From Paracoccaceae bacterium (GTDB lineage: Bacteria > Pseudomonadota > Alphaproteobacteria > Rhodobacterales > Rhodobacteraceae), in NCBI GenBank assembly GCA_003567315.1, contig PWZT01000009.1, positions 1 through 37,625 on the forward strand: 37,625 nucleotides of DNA, given 5' to 3'. The first letter of the stretch is position 1. Every line of letters begins with the position of its first letter. Shown here piece by piece: positions 27,879 to 36,170 of this stretch. The translations under genes and the position numbers were made by a program. The notes beneath the pieces are model-generated. The model worked only from the letters and a program-made list of their open reading frames with translations. It did no database searches and was not told the DNA's origin.

Positions 27879-28664
27879 TCAGCCCGCCCAACCGGGTTTG
27901 CGCCTCTCGAAGAAGGCCGCGATGCCGTCCTGTGCCTCCGGCCCTTCCCAGCACGCCACCAGTTGCGCAATCGAGTGCTCGACATCCTCACTGGTCACGC
28001 CTGCCCCGAGATGCTGCGCCAGCGCCTTGGCGCGGGCGACTGCGCCGGGCGCACAGGCAAGATAGGGTCGGATTTCCGCCTCAACGGCATCCTCCAGCGC
28101 TTCGGGTGGCACTGCATGCGCCAGCAGGCCAAGGCGCACGGCCTCATCCGCCTTGAAAATCCGCGCTGACATGAAGACGCGCCGGGCCATCGCCTCGCCC
28201 ATGCGCGCAAGCACATAGGGGCCGATCGTGGCCGGGATCAGCCCCAGCCGCGTCTCGGTGAAACCGAAGGACGCACCCTCGACCCCGATGGCGATGTCGC
28301 AGACCGCCATCATGCCGACCCCGCCACCGAAAGCCTGTCCCTGCACCTGTCCGATCAGGGGCTTGGGCAGCCGGTTCAGCGCGCCCAGCATCGCCGCGAG
28401 CTTGCGCGCCTCGCGCGCGCGGGTCGCGCCATCAGCGCGCATCTGGTCCTGCATCCAGCCCAGATCGCCGCCCGCGCTAAAGCTCTTGCCCGCCGCCGCC
28501 AGCACCACGACCCGCACCTCGGGATCCGCCCCAAGCTGTGCCGCCGCCTCGGTCAGTTCCGCGATCATCTGCGCATTGAGCGCATTGTGCTTCGCGGGAC
28601 GGTTCAGCACCAGCCGCGCCACGCCGCGCGCATCCCTCGTGATCTCGACTGTCTCAAACATCAC
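27879..28664 (-). CDS. liuC: Enoyl-CoA hydratase family, probable methylglutaconyl-CoA hydratase
   Basis: The 261-aa crotonase-fold protein has the oxyanion-hole segments AGGDLGW (64-70) and FGGGVGM (112-118) and the catalytic glutamate E137 in FTETRLGLIP. Where rat enoyl-CoA hydratase has its other catalytic glutamate, this protein has G117, a pattern I recall in bacterial LiuC enzymes. With HMG-CoA lyase directly upstream (overlapping stop/start) and MccA/MccB in the same run, hydration of 3-methylglutaconyl-CoA to HMG-CoA in leucine degradation is the best assignment. A general enoyl-CoA hydratase cannot be excluded from sequence alone. It is the last gene of the operon. Confidence 0.88.
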   Translation of the reverse strand: MMFETVEITRDARGVARLVLNRPAKHNALNAQMIAELTEAAAQLGADPEVRVVVLAAAGKSFSAGGDLGWMQDQMRADGATRAREARKLAAMLGALNRLPKPLIGQVQGQAFGGGVGMMAVCDIAIGVEGASFGFTETRLGLIPATIGPYVLARMGEAMARRVFMSARIFKADEAVRLGLLAHAVPPEALEDAVEAEIRPYLACAPGAVARAKALAQHLGAGVTSEDVEHSIAQLVACWEGPEAQDGIAAFFERRKPGWAG

Positions 28665-29520
28665 TCCGCTCCCCCTCCCGCATGGCCCGCGCCATGGATG
28701 CCGCCTCGGCCAGCACGGCGCGATCCAGCCCAGTCTCCCAGCCCTGCGCCGTCAGCCAGTCATGCACGGCCTCACTCGCCACATTGCCCGAGGCCCCCGG
28801 CGCATAAGGGCAGCCGCCAAGCCCGCCGACCGCCGCATCGAACACCCGCAGGCCCAATTCCAGCGAGGCGTCGATATTCGCCAGCGCCAATCCGCCTGTG
28901 TCGTGATAATGCCCTGCCAGCTTCTCGGAAGGCAGTTCCTCTAGCACTGCGCGCAGCATCGTCGAGATCGTCTCGGGCGTGCCGCGCCCGATCGTGTCGC
29001 CAAGGCTGATCTCATAGCAGCCCAGATCGCGCAGGCGAGCTGCAACACGCGCGACCGCCTCCGGCGCAACTGGTCCGTCGTAAGGGCAATCGGTGACGCA
29101 GGAGATATAGCCACGCACTGGCAGCCCCACCTCTCGCGCCCCTTCCGCGACCGGGGCAAAGCGTTCCAGGCTTTCGGCAATCGTGCAATTGAGATTGGCC
29201 TTGCTGAACCCCTCGGAGGCAGAGCCGAAGATCGCCACCTCATCCGCGCGCGCCGCAATCGCACGCTCGAGCCCCTTCATATTGGGCGCGAGGGCGGCAT
29301 AGCGCACACCCGCGCGCCGTGTGATCTGCGCAAGAACTGCGTCCGAATCGGCCATTTGCGGCACCCATTTCGGGCTCACGAAACTCGCCACCTCGATGCG
29401 CCGAAAGGCCGCGCGGCTCAGGCAATCGACCAGCGCCACTTTCGCCTCGGTCGGAATCGGGCGCTTTTCGTTCTGCAACCCGTCGCGCGGGCCGACCTCG
29501 AAAATCTCGACTTTGGACAT
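28654..29520 (-). CDS. mvaB: Hydroxymethylglutaryl-CoA lyase
   Basis: The 288-aa TIM-barrel enzyme shows EVGPRDGLQNE at its N-terminus, FVSPKWVPQMADSD, the metal-binding HYHDTGG and the active-site loop GGLGGCPYAPGASGN with its catalytic cysteine. It cleaves HMG-CoA to acetyl-CoA and acetoacetate, the last step of leucine degradation (also called liuE). It follows the GST-family gene by 3 bp and its 3' end overlaps liuC by about 11 bp. Confidence 0.95.
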   Translation of the reverse strand: MSKVEIFEVGPRDGLQNEKRPIPTEAKVALVDCLSRAAFRRIEVASFVSPKWVPQMADSDAVLAQITRRAGVRYAALAPNMKGLERAIAARADEVAIFGSASEGFSKANLNCTIAESLERFAPVAEGAREVGLPVRGYISCVTDCPYDGPVAPEAVARVAARLRDLGCYEISLGDTIGRGTPETISTMLRAVLEELPSEKLAGHYHDTGGLALANIDASLELGLRVFDAAVGGLGGCPYAPGASGNVASEAVHDWLTAQGWETGLDRAVLAEAASMARAMREGERSDV

Positions 29521-29523
29521 GGC

Positions 29524-30159
29524 TTACCCTTCCGGTGGCGGATAGAAATCCTGTGTGTAAATCTGCGCCGGACCATCCTTGGCAAGCGCCCGCTGAAACG
29601 CCTCACGCTCATGGACCGCGCCCAGATAGACCGCAGCAGGCTCCGGCAGCGCCACGAAACGCTGCGCCATATGCACGGCATATCCCAGCGCGATATCGGC
29701 CACCGAAAACGCGCCCGCGGCCCAGTCCGGCCCCACAGCGCGCAGCGCATTTTCAAGCCGCCGCGCCTCGAGCCGCATCACAGTTGGCGAGCGCATCGAG
29801 GGCTCGCGCAGCACGATGTGATGTTGCGTGAGGTTCGCCAGATGCGCAGCGAGCGTCTCGGCATAATGCAGGGCCTGGAGGAATGCCGCGCGCTCGCGCG
29901 CGCCTTCTGCCACGCGCAGATGCGGTGCGAAACGGTCGGCCAGATAGAGCAGGATCGCCCCGCTTTCGCAGATGGTCTGGCCCCCGATCTCGACCGCAGG
30001 CACCCGGCCCGCAGGCGAGCGCGCGAGATATGCGTCTTCGCGCAGCGAACGGTCAAAAAAGCTGCAATGGATCAGCTCATACGCCGCGCCGATTTCCTCA
30101 AGCGCCCAGAGCACCCGGAAGGACCGCGACTGCGCGACATGCCAGAGCCGGATCGTCAT
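29524..30159 (-). CDS. Glutathione S-transferase family protein in the liu operon
   Basis: The 211-aa protein has the thioredoxin-like N-terminal GST domain (LWHVAQSRSFRVLWALEEIG; later GRVPAVEIGGQTICESGAILLYLAD with the glutathione-binding cis-Pro and ES motif) and an all-helical C-terminal domain ending in SVADIALGYAVH. Such proteins conjugate or reduce electrophiles with glutathione. Its tight position between mccA (22 bp) and mvaB (3 bp) suggests co-expression with leucine degradation. Detoxifying reactive enoyl-CoA intermediates is a plausible but untested role. The exact class cannot be told. Confidence 0.9.
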   Translation of the reverse strand: MTIRLWHVAQSRSFRVLWALEEIGAAYELIHCSFFDRSLREDAYLARSPAGRVPAVEIGGQTICESGAILLYLADRFAPHLRVAEGARERAAFLQALHYAETLAAHLANLTQHHIVLREPSMRSPTVMRLEARRLENALRAVGPDWAAGAFSVADIALGYAVHMAQRFVALPEPAAVYLGAVHEREAFQRALAKDGPAQIYTQDFYPPPEG

Positions 30160-30181
30160 TGCGCCACCCGCCCGGCCCGAC

Positions 30182-32113
30182 TCACGCCTCTTCCTCCAGC
30201 CGCACCAGCGCCGCGCCAGCGGTGACCTGCGCCCCTGCGGCGCTTAGCACTTCCGCCACCCGCCCGGCCCGCGCTGCAACCAGCGTGTGTTCCATCTTCA
30301 TCGCCTCCAGGACCGCCAACCGCGTGCCTGCCGTGACCTCATCGCCCACCGAGACAAAGACCGCCTTCACCAGACCCGGCATGGGCGCGAGCACCACATC
30401 CGCGCCGATCCCTGCGCCCGCATCCCGCGCCAGCGGGTCGATCAGGTCGAAAAGGCGCGGGACGGCCCCGAACAGCGCCACCTGCGCGCCAAGCTTCGCA
30501 CCGCGCACAAGCGCGGGCGCCCCTGCCACCCGCAGCCCCTCCGCCATGGCCGTGACCGGGATTTCCTGCCCTTCGACCAGCACACACGCCTGTCGCGGCC
30601 CTCTTACAGCAAGCCGCAATCCCGGATGCCCCTCCAGCGCGACATCCTGCCAAAGCGGCGCGCCCAGCGAAAACCCCGCGAGCGGCGCATCGATATTCGG
30701 CAGATCGACAACAAGCGCGCAGGCGGCCGCAAGCTCCCATGGCGCGGGCGCAGTCTCATGCGTCAGGCTATCCAGATCGCGCGCGATCAGCCCTGTGTCG
30801 ACGTCGCCCAAGCGGAAGCCTGGATGGCGTGTCAGCGCCCCGAGAAAGGCCAGATTCGTCACCGCGCCCGCGACTTCGGTTTCCGCAAGCGCCGCCTCCA
30901 GCCGTTTGAGCGCAATCGCGCGGCTGGGGCCATGCGTGATGACCTTGGCGATCATCGGGTCGTACCACGGGCTGATCTCATCACCCGCCCGCACACCGGA
31001 ATCGTTGCGCGCCGCATCGCTGAAGCGCAGATGCGCGAGTTGGCCTGTCGCGGGCAGGAACCCGGCGGGTACATCCTCGGCATAGAGCCGCGCCTCGAAG
31101 GCATGGCCCGTGATGGAGAGATCCTCCTGCCGGCAGGGCAGCCCCTCGCCGGCAGCCACGCGCAACTGCCATTCCACCAGATCGACACCGGTGATCGCTT
31201 CGGTCACAGGATGCTCGACCTGCAGCCGCGTGTTCATCTCCATGAACCAGAAGCCATCGGGCCTGAGCCCGCGCGCGCCATCGACGATGAACTCTACAGT
31301 GCCTGCGCCCTTGTAGCCAATGGCCTGGGCCGCGCGCACGGCAGCCTGCCCCATCGCGGCGCGCATCTCTTCGGTCATGCCGGGCGCGGGAGCTTCCTCT
31401 ATCACCTTCTGATGGCGGCGCTGGAGCGAGCAGTCGCGCTCGAAAAGATGCACGGCCCCCGCGCCATCGCCAAAGACCTGCACTTCGATATGGCGCGGTT
31501 TCTGGATGAATTTTTCGACCAGCACCGCGTCATTTCCGAAGGCTGTCGCAGCCTCGCCCTTGGCCGAGGTGAGCGCCTCCATGAATTGGGTGGGTGCCTC
31601 CACCAGCCGCATCCCCTTTCCGCCACCGCCCGCCACGGCCTTTATCAGAACCGGATAGCCGATCGCATCGGCAGCCCCGGCCAGATGCTCGGGATCCTGA
31701 TTGGCACCGTGATAGCCCGGCACCACCGGCACGCCCGCCTCCTGCATCAGCGCCTTGGCCGCGTCCTTGAGCCCCATCGCGCGGATCGCATGCGCCGAAG
31801 GGCCGATGAAGACAAGCCCCGCGGCCTCTACCGCCTCGACGAAGTCCGGGTTTTCGGAGAGGAATCCGTAGCCGGGATGGATCGCCTGTGCGCCTGTCGC
31901 GCGCGCGGCCGCGATGATGACATCGCCGCGCAGATAGCTTTCGCGCGGGGCTGAGCCGCCGATATGGACGGCCTCATCGGCAAGCTCCACATGCAGCGCG
32001 CTTGCATCCGCATCCGAATGGACTGCGACGCTGCGAATACCCATTGCGCGCGCGCTGCGGATGATGCGGCAGGCGATCTCGCCGCGATTGGCGATCAGGA
32101 TCTTGTCGAACAT
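30182..32113 (-). CDS. mccA: 3-methylcrotonyl-CoA carboxylase, biotin-containing alpha subunit
   Basis: The 643-aa protein begins MFDKILIANRGEIA, the biotin-carboxylase start, and contains the ATP-grasp loop GGGGKGMRLV, the MNTRLQVEHPVTE carboxylase signature, a variable BT linker, and a C-terminal biotinyl domain with EAMKMEH, where K606 is the biotinylated lysine. It carboxylates biotin and hands CO2 to MccB for conversion of 3-methylcrotonyl-CoA to 3-methylglutaconyl-CoA. The start at 32113 is chosen over an upstream in-frame ATG inside the intergenic repeat. It is also called liuD. BirA in this window could attach the biotin. Confidence 0.95.
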   Translation of the reverse strand: MFDKILIANRGEIACRIIRSARAMGIRSVAVHSDADASALHVELADEAVHIGGSAPRESYLRGDVIIAAARATGAQAIHPGYGFLSENPDFVEAVEAAGLVFIGPSAHAIRAMGLKDAAKALMQEAGVPVVPGYHGANQDPEHLAGAADAIGYPVLIKAVAGGGGKGMRLVEAPTQFMEALTSAKGEAATAFGNDAVLVEKFIQKPRHIEVQVFGDGAGAVHLFERDCSLQRRHQKVIEEAPAPGMTEEMRAAMGQAAVRAAQAIGYKGAGTVEFIVDGARGLRPDGFWFMEMNTRLQVEHPVTEAITGVDLVEWQLRVAAGEGLPCRQEDLSITGHAFEARLYAEDVPAGFLPATGQLAHLRFSDAARNDSGVRAGDEISPWYDPMIAKVITHGPSRAIALKRLEAALAETEVAGAVTNLAFLGALTRHPGFRLGDVDTGLIARDLDSLTHETAPAPWELAAACALVVDLPNIDAPLAGFSLGAPLWQDVALEGHPGLRLAVRGPRQACVLVEGQEIPVTAMAEGLRVAGAPALVRGAKLGAQVALFGAVPRLFDLIDPLARDAGAGIGADVVLAPMPGLVKAVFVSVGDEVTAGTRLAVLEAMKMEHTLVAARAGRVAEVLSAAGAQVTAGAALVRLEEEA

Positions 32114-32138
32114 CGTCTTCTCCCCTTGTCGGACGAGC

Positions 32139-32218
32139 GGGGGGCCAGCCCCCCGCACCCCCCGGAGTATTTTCGGCAAGATGAAGGATACCGGGTTTCA
32201 TCTTGCTCCAAATACTCC
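32139..32218. repeat. Long imperfect palindrome between mccB and mccA, Rhodobacteraceae-type intergenic repeat
   Basis: Two structures sit back to back. First is a G6/C6 hairpin (32139-32154, GGGGGGC facing GCCCCCC). Then comes a long hairpin whose arms are GGAGTATTT (32164-32172) / AAATACTCC (32210-32218) and, after a 3-base internal loop, GCAAGATGAA (32176-32185) / TTCATCTTGC (32197-32206), with a loop of about 11 bases. Bases GCACCCCCC join the two. I recall very similar GGAGTATTT...CAAGATGAA units scattered between genes in many Rhodobacteraceae, so this is likely a mobile or selfish intergenic repeat. Within the operon it could also act as a transcript processing or attenuation element. 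Confidence 0.75.
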
Positions 32219-32241
32219 CGCCGGAGGCGTCCCTCCCTCGA

Positions 32242-33843
32242 TTACATGCGGAACACCCCGAAGCGCGTCTCCCCTATCGGCGCATTCAGGCTGGCCGAGA
32301 GCGAAAGGGCGAGCACCTCGCGCGAGCGGCGCGGGTCAATGATCCCGTCATCCCAGAGCCGCGCGGAGGCATAGAGCGGGTGCGATTGGCGCTCGAACAT
32401 CTCGATCGTGGGGCGCTTGAACTCGGCCTCTTCCTCGGCGCTCCAGCTTTCGCCGGCGCGTTCGATCGCGTCGCGCTTGACAGTCGCCAGAACCCCTGCC
32501 GCCTGCGCGCCGCCCATGACCGAGATGCGGCTGTTGGGCCATGTCCACAGGAAGCGCGGGCCATAGGCGCGCCCGGCCATGCCGTAATTCCCCGCCCCGA
32601 AACTGCCGCCCACCAGCATCGTGATCTTGGGCACGGCGGTCGTCGCAACCGCTGTCACCATCTTGGCACCATGGCGCGCGATGCCTTCATTCTCGTATTT
32701 CCGCCCGACCATGAAGCCGGTGATGTTTTGCAGGAAGACAAGCGGAATGCGCCGTTGCGAGCAGAGTTCGACAAAATGCGCTCCCTTCACGGCAGCTTCC
32801 GAAAACAGCACGCCGTTATTGGCGATGATCCCCACCGGCCAGCCCATGACATGGGCAAAGCCCGTCACCAGCGTCTCGCCGAAGCGCGGCTTGAACTCGT
32901 CGAAGCGCGAGCCGTCGACGATGCGGGCGATCACCTCGCGGATATCATAAGGCGTGCGCAGATCGGCGGGCACGATGCCGAGGATCTCTTCGGGGTCATA
33001 GGCCGGGTCTTCGCTGGGCTGACGCGATACGCCGGTCGGTGCAGCCCCAAGGCTCGCAACAGCGCGCCGCGCCAGTGCCAGCGCATGGGCATCATCCTCG
33101 GCCAGATAATCGGCCACGCCCGAGAGCCTCGTGTGCACATCGCCCCCGCCCAGATCCTCGGCGCTGACCACTTCGCCGGTCGCAGCCTTCACGAGCGGCG
33201 GGCCTGCCAGAAAGATCGTGCCCTGCTCCTTCACGATTATGGTGACATCCGACATCGCGGGAACATAGGCCCCGCCTGCCGTGCAGGATCCCATCACGAC
33301 CGCGATCTGCGCGATCCCCTTCGCGCTCATCTGCGCCTGATTGTAGAAGATGCGCCCGAAGTGGTCACGGTCGGGGAAAACCTCGTCCTGATTGGGCAGG
33401 TTGGCACCCCCCGAGTCCACCAGATAGAGACAAGGCAGATGGTTTTCCGCAGCGATCTCCTGCGCGCGCAGATGTTTCTTGACGGTCATCGGGTAATAGG
33501 TGCCGCCCTTCACGGTCGCATCATTGCAGATGATCATGCATTCGCGCCCCGCGACATGCCCGATCCCCGCGATCACACCCGCGCAAGGCGCCGCGCCGTC
33601 ATAAAGCCCATGCGCCGCCGTGGCGCCGACTTCCAGAAAAGGCGCGCCCGGATCGAGCAGATTGGCCACGCGGTCACGCGGCAGCATCTTGCCGCGCGCG
33701 ACATGGCGCGCGCGCGCCTTCTCGCCGCCGCCAGCCTGCGCCACCGCAAGGGCCGCCTGCGCCTCGGCAAGGGCTGTCAGATGGGCGTCGCGATTGGCGC
33801 GGAACGCCTCCGATCCGGTCAGAACAGTCGATACAAGCTTCAT
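32242..33843 (-). CDS. mccB: 3-methylcrotonyl-CoA carboxylase, carboxyltransferase beta subunit
   Basis: The 533-aa protein has the two crotonase-like carboxyltransferase halves: the N-terminal part with [21 protein letters not shown] and [23 protein letters not shown], and the C-terminal part with [18 protein letters not shown] and [20 protein letters not shown]. It transfers CO2 from carboxybiotin on MccA to methylcrotonyl-CoA (liuB). The start at 33843 has GGGGGAGG just upstream. An unusual 128-bp gap containing a long palindrome separates it from mccA. Confidence 0.96.
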   Translation of the reverse strand: MKLVSTVLTGSEAFRANRDAHLTALAEAQAALAVAQAGGGEKARARHVARGKMLPRDRVANLLDPGAPFLEVGATAAHGLYDGAAPCAGVIAGIGHVAGRECMIICNDATVKGGTYYPMTVKKHLRAQEIAAENHLPCLYLVDSGGANLPNQDEVFPDRDHFGRIFYNQAQMSAKGIAQIAVVMGSCTAGGAYVPAMSDVTIIVKEQGTIFLAGPPLVKAATGEVVSAEDLGGGDVHTRLSGVADYLAEDDAHALALARRAVASLGAAPTGVSRQPSEDPAYDPEEILGIVPADLRTPYDIREVIARIVDGSRFDEFKPRFGETLVTGFAHVMGWPVGIIANNGVLFSEAAVKGAHFVELCSQRRIPLVFLQNITGFMVGRKYENEGIARHGAKMVTAVATTAVPKITMLVGGSFGAGNYGMAGRAYGPRFLWTWPNSRISVMGGAQAAGVLATVKRDAIERAGESWSAEEEAEFKRPTIEMFERQSHPLYASARLWDDGIIDPRRSREVLALSLSASLNAPIGETRFGVFRM

Positions 33844-33865
33844 CCGCCTCCCCCTTCACTTCCCC

Positions 33866-34375
33866 TCAGCGCGCGCCCTGAAACACGGACCAGAGATAGA
33901 GCGTCTGCTCCGCAGTCATCTGCATCATGCAGCCCAGAAAGGCCGGGCTGGAGCCGGTCCCGCCATACCATTGCGCAGTCTCGAACTCGCAGCGCCCATC
34001 GCGATAGGCAATCCAGCCACGTTGCATGTCGCGCAACGCCTCCGCCAAAGCAGGCGCGCCCTCGAAACGCTCGGCATCCATTTCGCGATACTCTGCGAGG
34101 AGTATCTGATAGGCCTCGTTGAGTTTGTCGTCCCAAAGCCACAATTCGGAATCCAGGCAGAAGCCCATGCCCGGTGTCGTGTCGCCCATCGGCTGCGCCA
34201 TGCAGGCCATGGCCGCGCGCCCGATGCACTCATACGCCTGCGGTCCGTCGGAGATTTCAGCGAGGCAGGTCTCGGTCGGGGCCGGATCGAAGCTCAGGTC
34301 GCGCGCGGCAAGCGGGGTCGCCAAAAGGAGGGATACCGCGAGCGCAGCTGTCCCGGTCATGGATGTGGTTGTCAT
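33866..34375 (-). CDS. Exported LprI-like (DUF1311) protein
   Basis: The 169-aa protein starts with a signal peptide (about 24 residues, ending in TPLAA). The mature part has the DUF1311/LprI-like helical pattern: CLAEISDGPQAYECIGRAA, then GFCLDSELWLWDDKLNEAYQILLAEY and ALRDMQRGWIAYRDGRCEFE, with several cysteines that probably pair in the periplasm. In mycobacteria LprI inhibits lysozyme, but most family members have no known role. It lies 22 bp upstream of mccB, between DUF1622 and mccB, with no obvious metabolic link to leucine catabolism. Confidence 0.85.
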   Translation of the reverse strand: MTTTSMTGTAALAVSLLLATPLAARDLSFDPAPTETCLAEISDGPQAYECIGRAAMACMAQPMGDTTPGMGFCLDSELWLWDDKLNEAYQILLAEYREMDAERFEGAPALAEALRDMQRGWIAYRDGRCEFETAQWYGGTGSSPAFLGCMMQMTAEQTLYLWSVFQGAR

Positions 34376-34421
34376 CGCGCCCCCGTCGGCTGGAGTGCTG
34401 CACCGGAGGTATGTGAAGCCC

Positions 34422-34832
34422 TCATTTCGCCTGCTCCTCGGCCCGGATCGAGCGGATCTCGTTTTCGAGGAAATGGCTGATCACCGAGCGCACCAGTACC
34501 AGAAGTGCGAGAAACAACAGGCTTGCGAAAGAGGCCGAGAGCACAGTCGCCAGAATATCGGCCACGATGAAGACTTCGAGCGCCATCAGGATATACCGCG
34601 CCGGCACGATGCGCCCGAGATTGGCGCGCGAGCTGCGTGTCACCATATCGGCCCGGGTCAGCTCGCTCGCCAGATAATCCCAGACGAATTTTGCAAGCCC
34701 GACAAAGAGCAGCAGCACGGCGAAGAGCTCGATTGCCACGATCGCGCGCTCCAGCACGGCCGCGAAGACTGGCAGATGATCTTCGATCACGACAGCGCGG
34801 TGCTGCGCAAGGGCTGCGATCGAGGCATCCAT
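34422..34832 (-). CDS. DUF1622-family membrane protein
   Basis: The 136-aa protein predicts three membrane helices (AIVAIELFAVLLLFVGLAKF; ILMALEVFIVADILATVLSA; LLFLALLVLVRSVISHFL), with RANLGRIVPARYILMALE between the first two and HFLENEI at the end, which I recognise as the DUF1622 pattern. Function is unknown. It lies 15 bp downstream of ivd and 46 bp before the LprI-like gene, so it is co-transcribed with leucine degradation genes. Confidence 0.87.
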   Translation of the reverse strand: MDASIAALAQHRAVVIEDHLPVFAAVLERAIVAIELFAVLLLFVGLAKFVWDYLASELTRADMVTRSSRANLGRIVPARYILMALEVFIVADILATVLSASFASLLFLALLVLVRSVISHFLENEIRSIRAEEQAK

Positions 34833-34847
34833 CGACCATCGCCCTCC

Positions 34848-36011
34848 TCACGCCATTGCTGCCATCAACTCGCGCCCGACCAGCATGCGCCGGATTTCCG
34901 AGGTGCCTGCCCCGATCTCCATCAGCTTCGCATCGCGGAAAATCCGGCTGACGGCGCTATCGTTCATGAAGCCTGCACCACCCATCGCCTGCACCGCCTG
35001 ATGCGCCTGTTTCATCGCTTCTTCCGAGGCGTAGAGCACACAGGCTGCCGCATCAGCGCGCGTCACTGCACCCCGGTCGCAGGCCTTGGCGACCTCATAG
35101 ACATAGGCCCGCGCCGAGTTCATGGCTGTGTACATATCGGCGATCTTGCCCTGCATGAGCTGGAAGCTGCCTATGGGTTTGCCGAATTGGTGGCGGTCGC
35201 GCAGGTAAGGCATGATCTCGTCAAGGCAGGCCGCCATGATGCCCGTGCCGATGCCCGAGAGGACGACTCGTTCATAATCGAGCCCCGACATCAGCACCTG
35301 CACCCCGCGCCCTTCCTCGCCGAGGATATTCTCGAACGGCACTTCCACATCCTCGAAGACAAGCTCTGCCGTGTTCGAGCCGCGCATGCCGAGCTTGTCG
35401 AAATGCGGCGAGGTCGAGAAGCCCGTCATGGTTTTCTCGATCAGAAACGCGGTGATGCCTTTGGAGCCCGCTTCGGGATCGGTCTTGGCATAGACGACAA
35501 GCACATCGGCATCGGGGCCATTGGTGATCCAGTATTTCGTGCCATTGAGGATAAAACGGTCATTGCGCTTTTCCGCCCGCAGCTTCATGCCCACGACATC
35601 CGAGCCCGCGCCAGCTTCCGACATGGCCAGCGCGCCCACATGCTCGCCCGAGATCAGCTTGGGCAGGTATTGCGCGCGTTGCGCGTCATTGCCGTTGAGC
35701 TTGATCTGATTGACGCAAAGATTGCTGTGCGCCCCGTAAGACAGCGACACCGAAGCCGAGGCGCGCGCGATTTCCTCCACGGCGATCACATGCGCCAGGT
35801 AGCCCATGCCCGCGCCGCCATGCTCCTCGGGCACCGTGATGCCCAGAAGCCCAAGCTCCCCCATCTCGCGCCATAGCTCATGCGGGAAATGATTGGTTTG
35901 GTCGATCTCGGCGGCCATGGGTTTGACGCGCTCCTGCGCCCAGCGATGGACCATCTCGCGCAGCGCGTTCACATCCTCGCCCAGATCGAAATTCATCGAT
36001 GCCATAAACAT
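34848..36011 (-). CDS. ivd: Isovaleryl-CoA dehydrogenase
   Basis: The 387-aa acyl-CoA dehydrogenase has [15 protein letters not shown] and [12 protein letters not shown] for FAD/substrate contacts, and [20 protein letters not shown] and [18 protein letters not shown] near the C-terminus. The catalytic base expected of isovaleryl-CoA dehydrogenases is E247 in [10 protein letters not shown], within the helix where human IVD has E254. Most other acyl-CoA dehydrogenases carry their base near the C-terminus instead. It oxidises isovaleryl-CoA to 3-methylcrotonyl-CoA (liuA), passing electrons to ETF. GGGAGG lies 9 bp before the ATG. It is the first gene of the operon. Confidence 0.95.
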   Translation of the reverse strand: MFMASMNFDLGEDVNALREMVHRWAQERVKPMAAEIDQTNHFPHELWREMGELGLLGITVPEEHGGAGMGYLAHVIAVEEIARASASVSLSYGAHSNLCVNQIKLNGNDAQRAQYLPKLISGEHVGALAMSEAGAGSDVVGMKLRAEKRNDRFILNGTKYWITNGPDADVLVVYAKTDPEAGSKGITAFLIEKTMTGFSTSPHFDKLGMRGSNTAELVFEDVEVPFENILGEEGRGVQVLMSGLDYERVVLSGIGTGIMAACLDEIMPYLRDRHQFGKPIGSFQLMQGKIADMYTAMNSARAYVYEVAKACDRGAVTRADAAACVLYASEEAMKQAHQAVQAMGGAGFMNDSAVSRIFRDAKLMEIGAGTSEIRRMLVGRELMAAMA

Positions 36012-36031
36012 TGCGCCATGCCTCCCAAAAC

Positions 36032-36045
36032 TGAACGCTTGTTCA
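36032..36045. promoter_or_regulatory. Perfect inverted repeat at the predicted ivd transcription start, candidate operator
   Basis: TGAAC-GCTT-GTTCA is a perfect 5+4+5 palindrome whose edge lies one base from the predicted -10 box of the ivd promoter, overlapping the predicted start near 36040. That is the classic place for a dimeric repressor, for example of the TetR type. The known MerR-type LiuR box of other proteobacteria (an ACGT-rich palindrome) is not seen here. The regulator is not in the window, unless the truncated LysR protein at the right edge acts here. Confidence 0.5.
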
Positions 36046-36046
36046 T

Positions 36047-36076
36047 TTCATACGCAACCACACAGGTCTGCGTCAA
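36047..36076 (-). promoter_or_regulatory. Candidate sigma70 promoter of the leucine degradation operon
   Basis: On the minus strand TTGACG (36076-36071) and TATGAA (36052-36047) are 18 bp apart. The -35 matches the consensus at five of six positions and the -10 at four, making it the best promoter pair seen in the window. The predicted start is about 30 bases before the ivd ATG, leaving a short leader that contains the GGGAGG ribosome site. Confidence 0.6.
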
Positions 36077-36084
36077 ATGGTTTC

Positions 36085-36102
36085 TTGCGCATCATAGCGC
36101 AA
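36085..36102. promoter_or_regulatory. Perfect inverted repeat TTGCGC-N6-GCGCAA upstream of the ivd promoter
   Basis: TTGCGC (36085-36090) and GCGCAA (36097-36102) are perfect mirror half-sites with a 6-bp AT-rich centre, 9 bp upstream of the ivd -35 and about 70 bp before the nucleoside hydrolase start. It could serve an activator of ivd or a regulator of the divergent gene. The regulator is unknown. Confidence 0.45.
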
Positions 36103-36109
36103 ACATCAC

Positions 36110-36129
36110 CGATTGCACTCGGACAATCG
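36110..36129. promoter_or_regulatory. Inverted repeat CGATTG-N8-CAATCG upstream of the nucleoside hydrolase gene
   Basis: CGATTG (36110-36115) and CAATCG (36124-36129) are perfect 6-bp half-sites separated by 8 bp, 41 bp before the nucleoside hydrolase ATG. It may be an operator for that gene or a leader hairpin. No convincing plus-strand -35/-10 pair was found in this region. Confidence 0.35.
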
Positions 36130-36170
36130 CTGACGCATGCTGCGGCGAAATCGGCACAGGAGCGAGAGCC

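Noticed and set aside
30287-35876. Long plus-strand open frames opposite mccA, mccB, the LprI-like gene and ivd
   Set aside because: Same antisense artefact of high third-position GC; the minus-strand genes have clear catalytic motifs.
35880-36170. Extended N-terminus for the nucleoside hydrolase
   Set aside because: It would cover the ivd 5' end and its promoter. The ATG at 36171 has a good ribosome site and starts exactly at the conserved DTDPG region.
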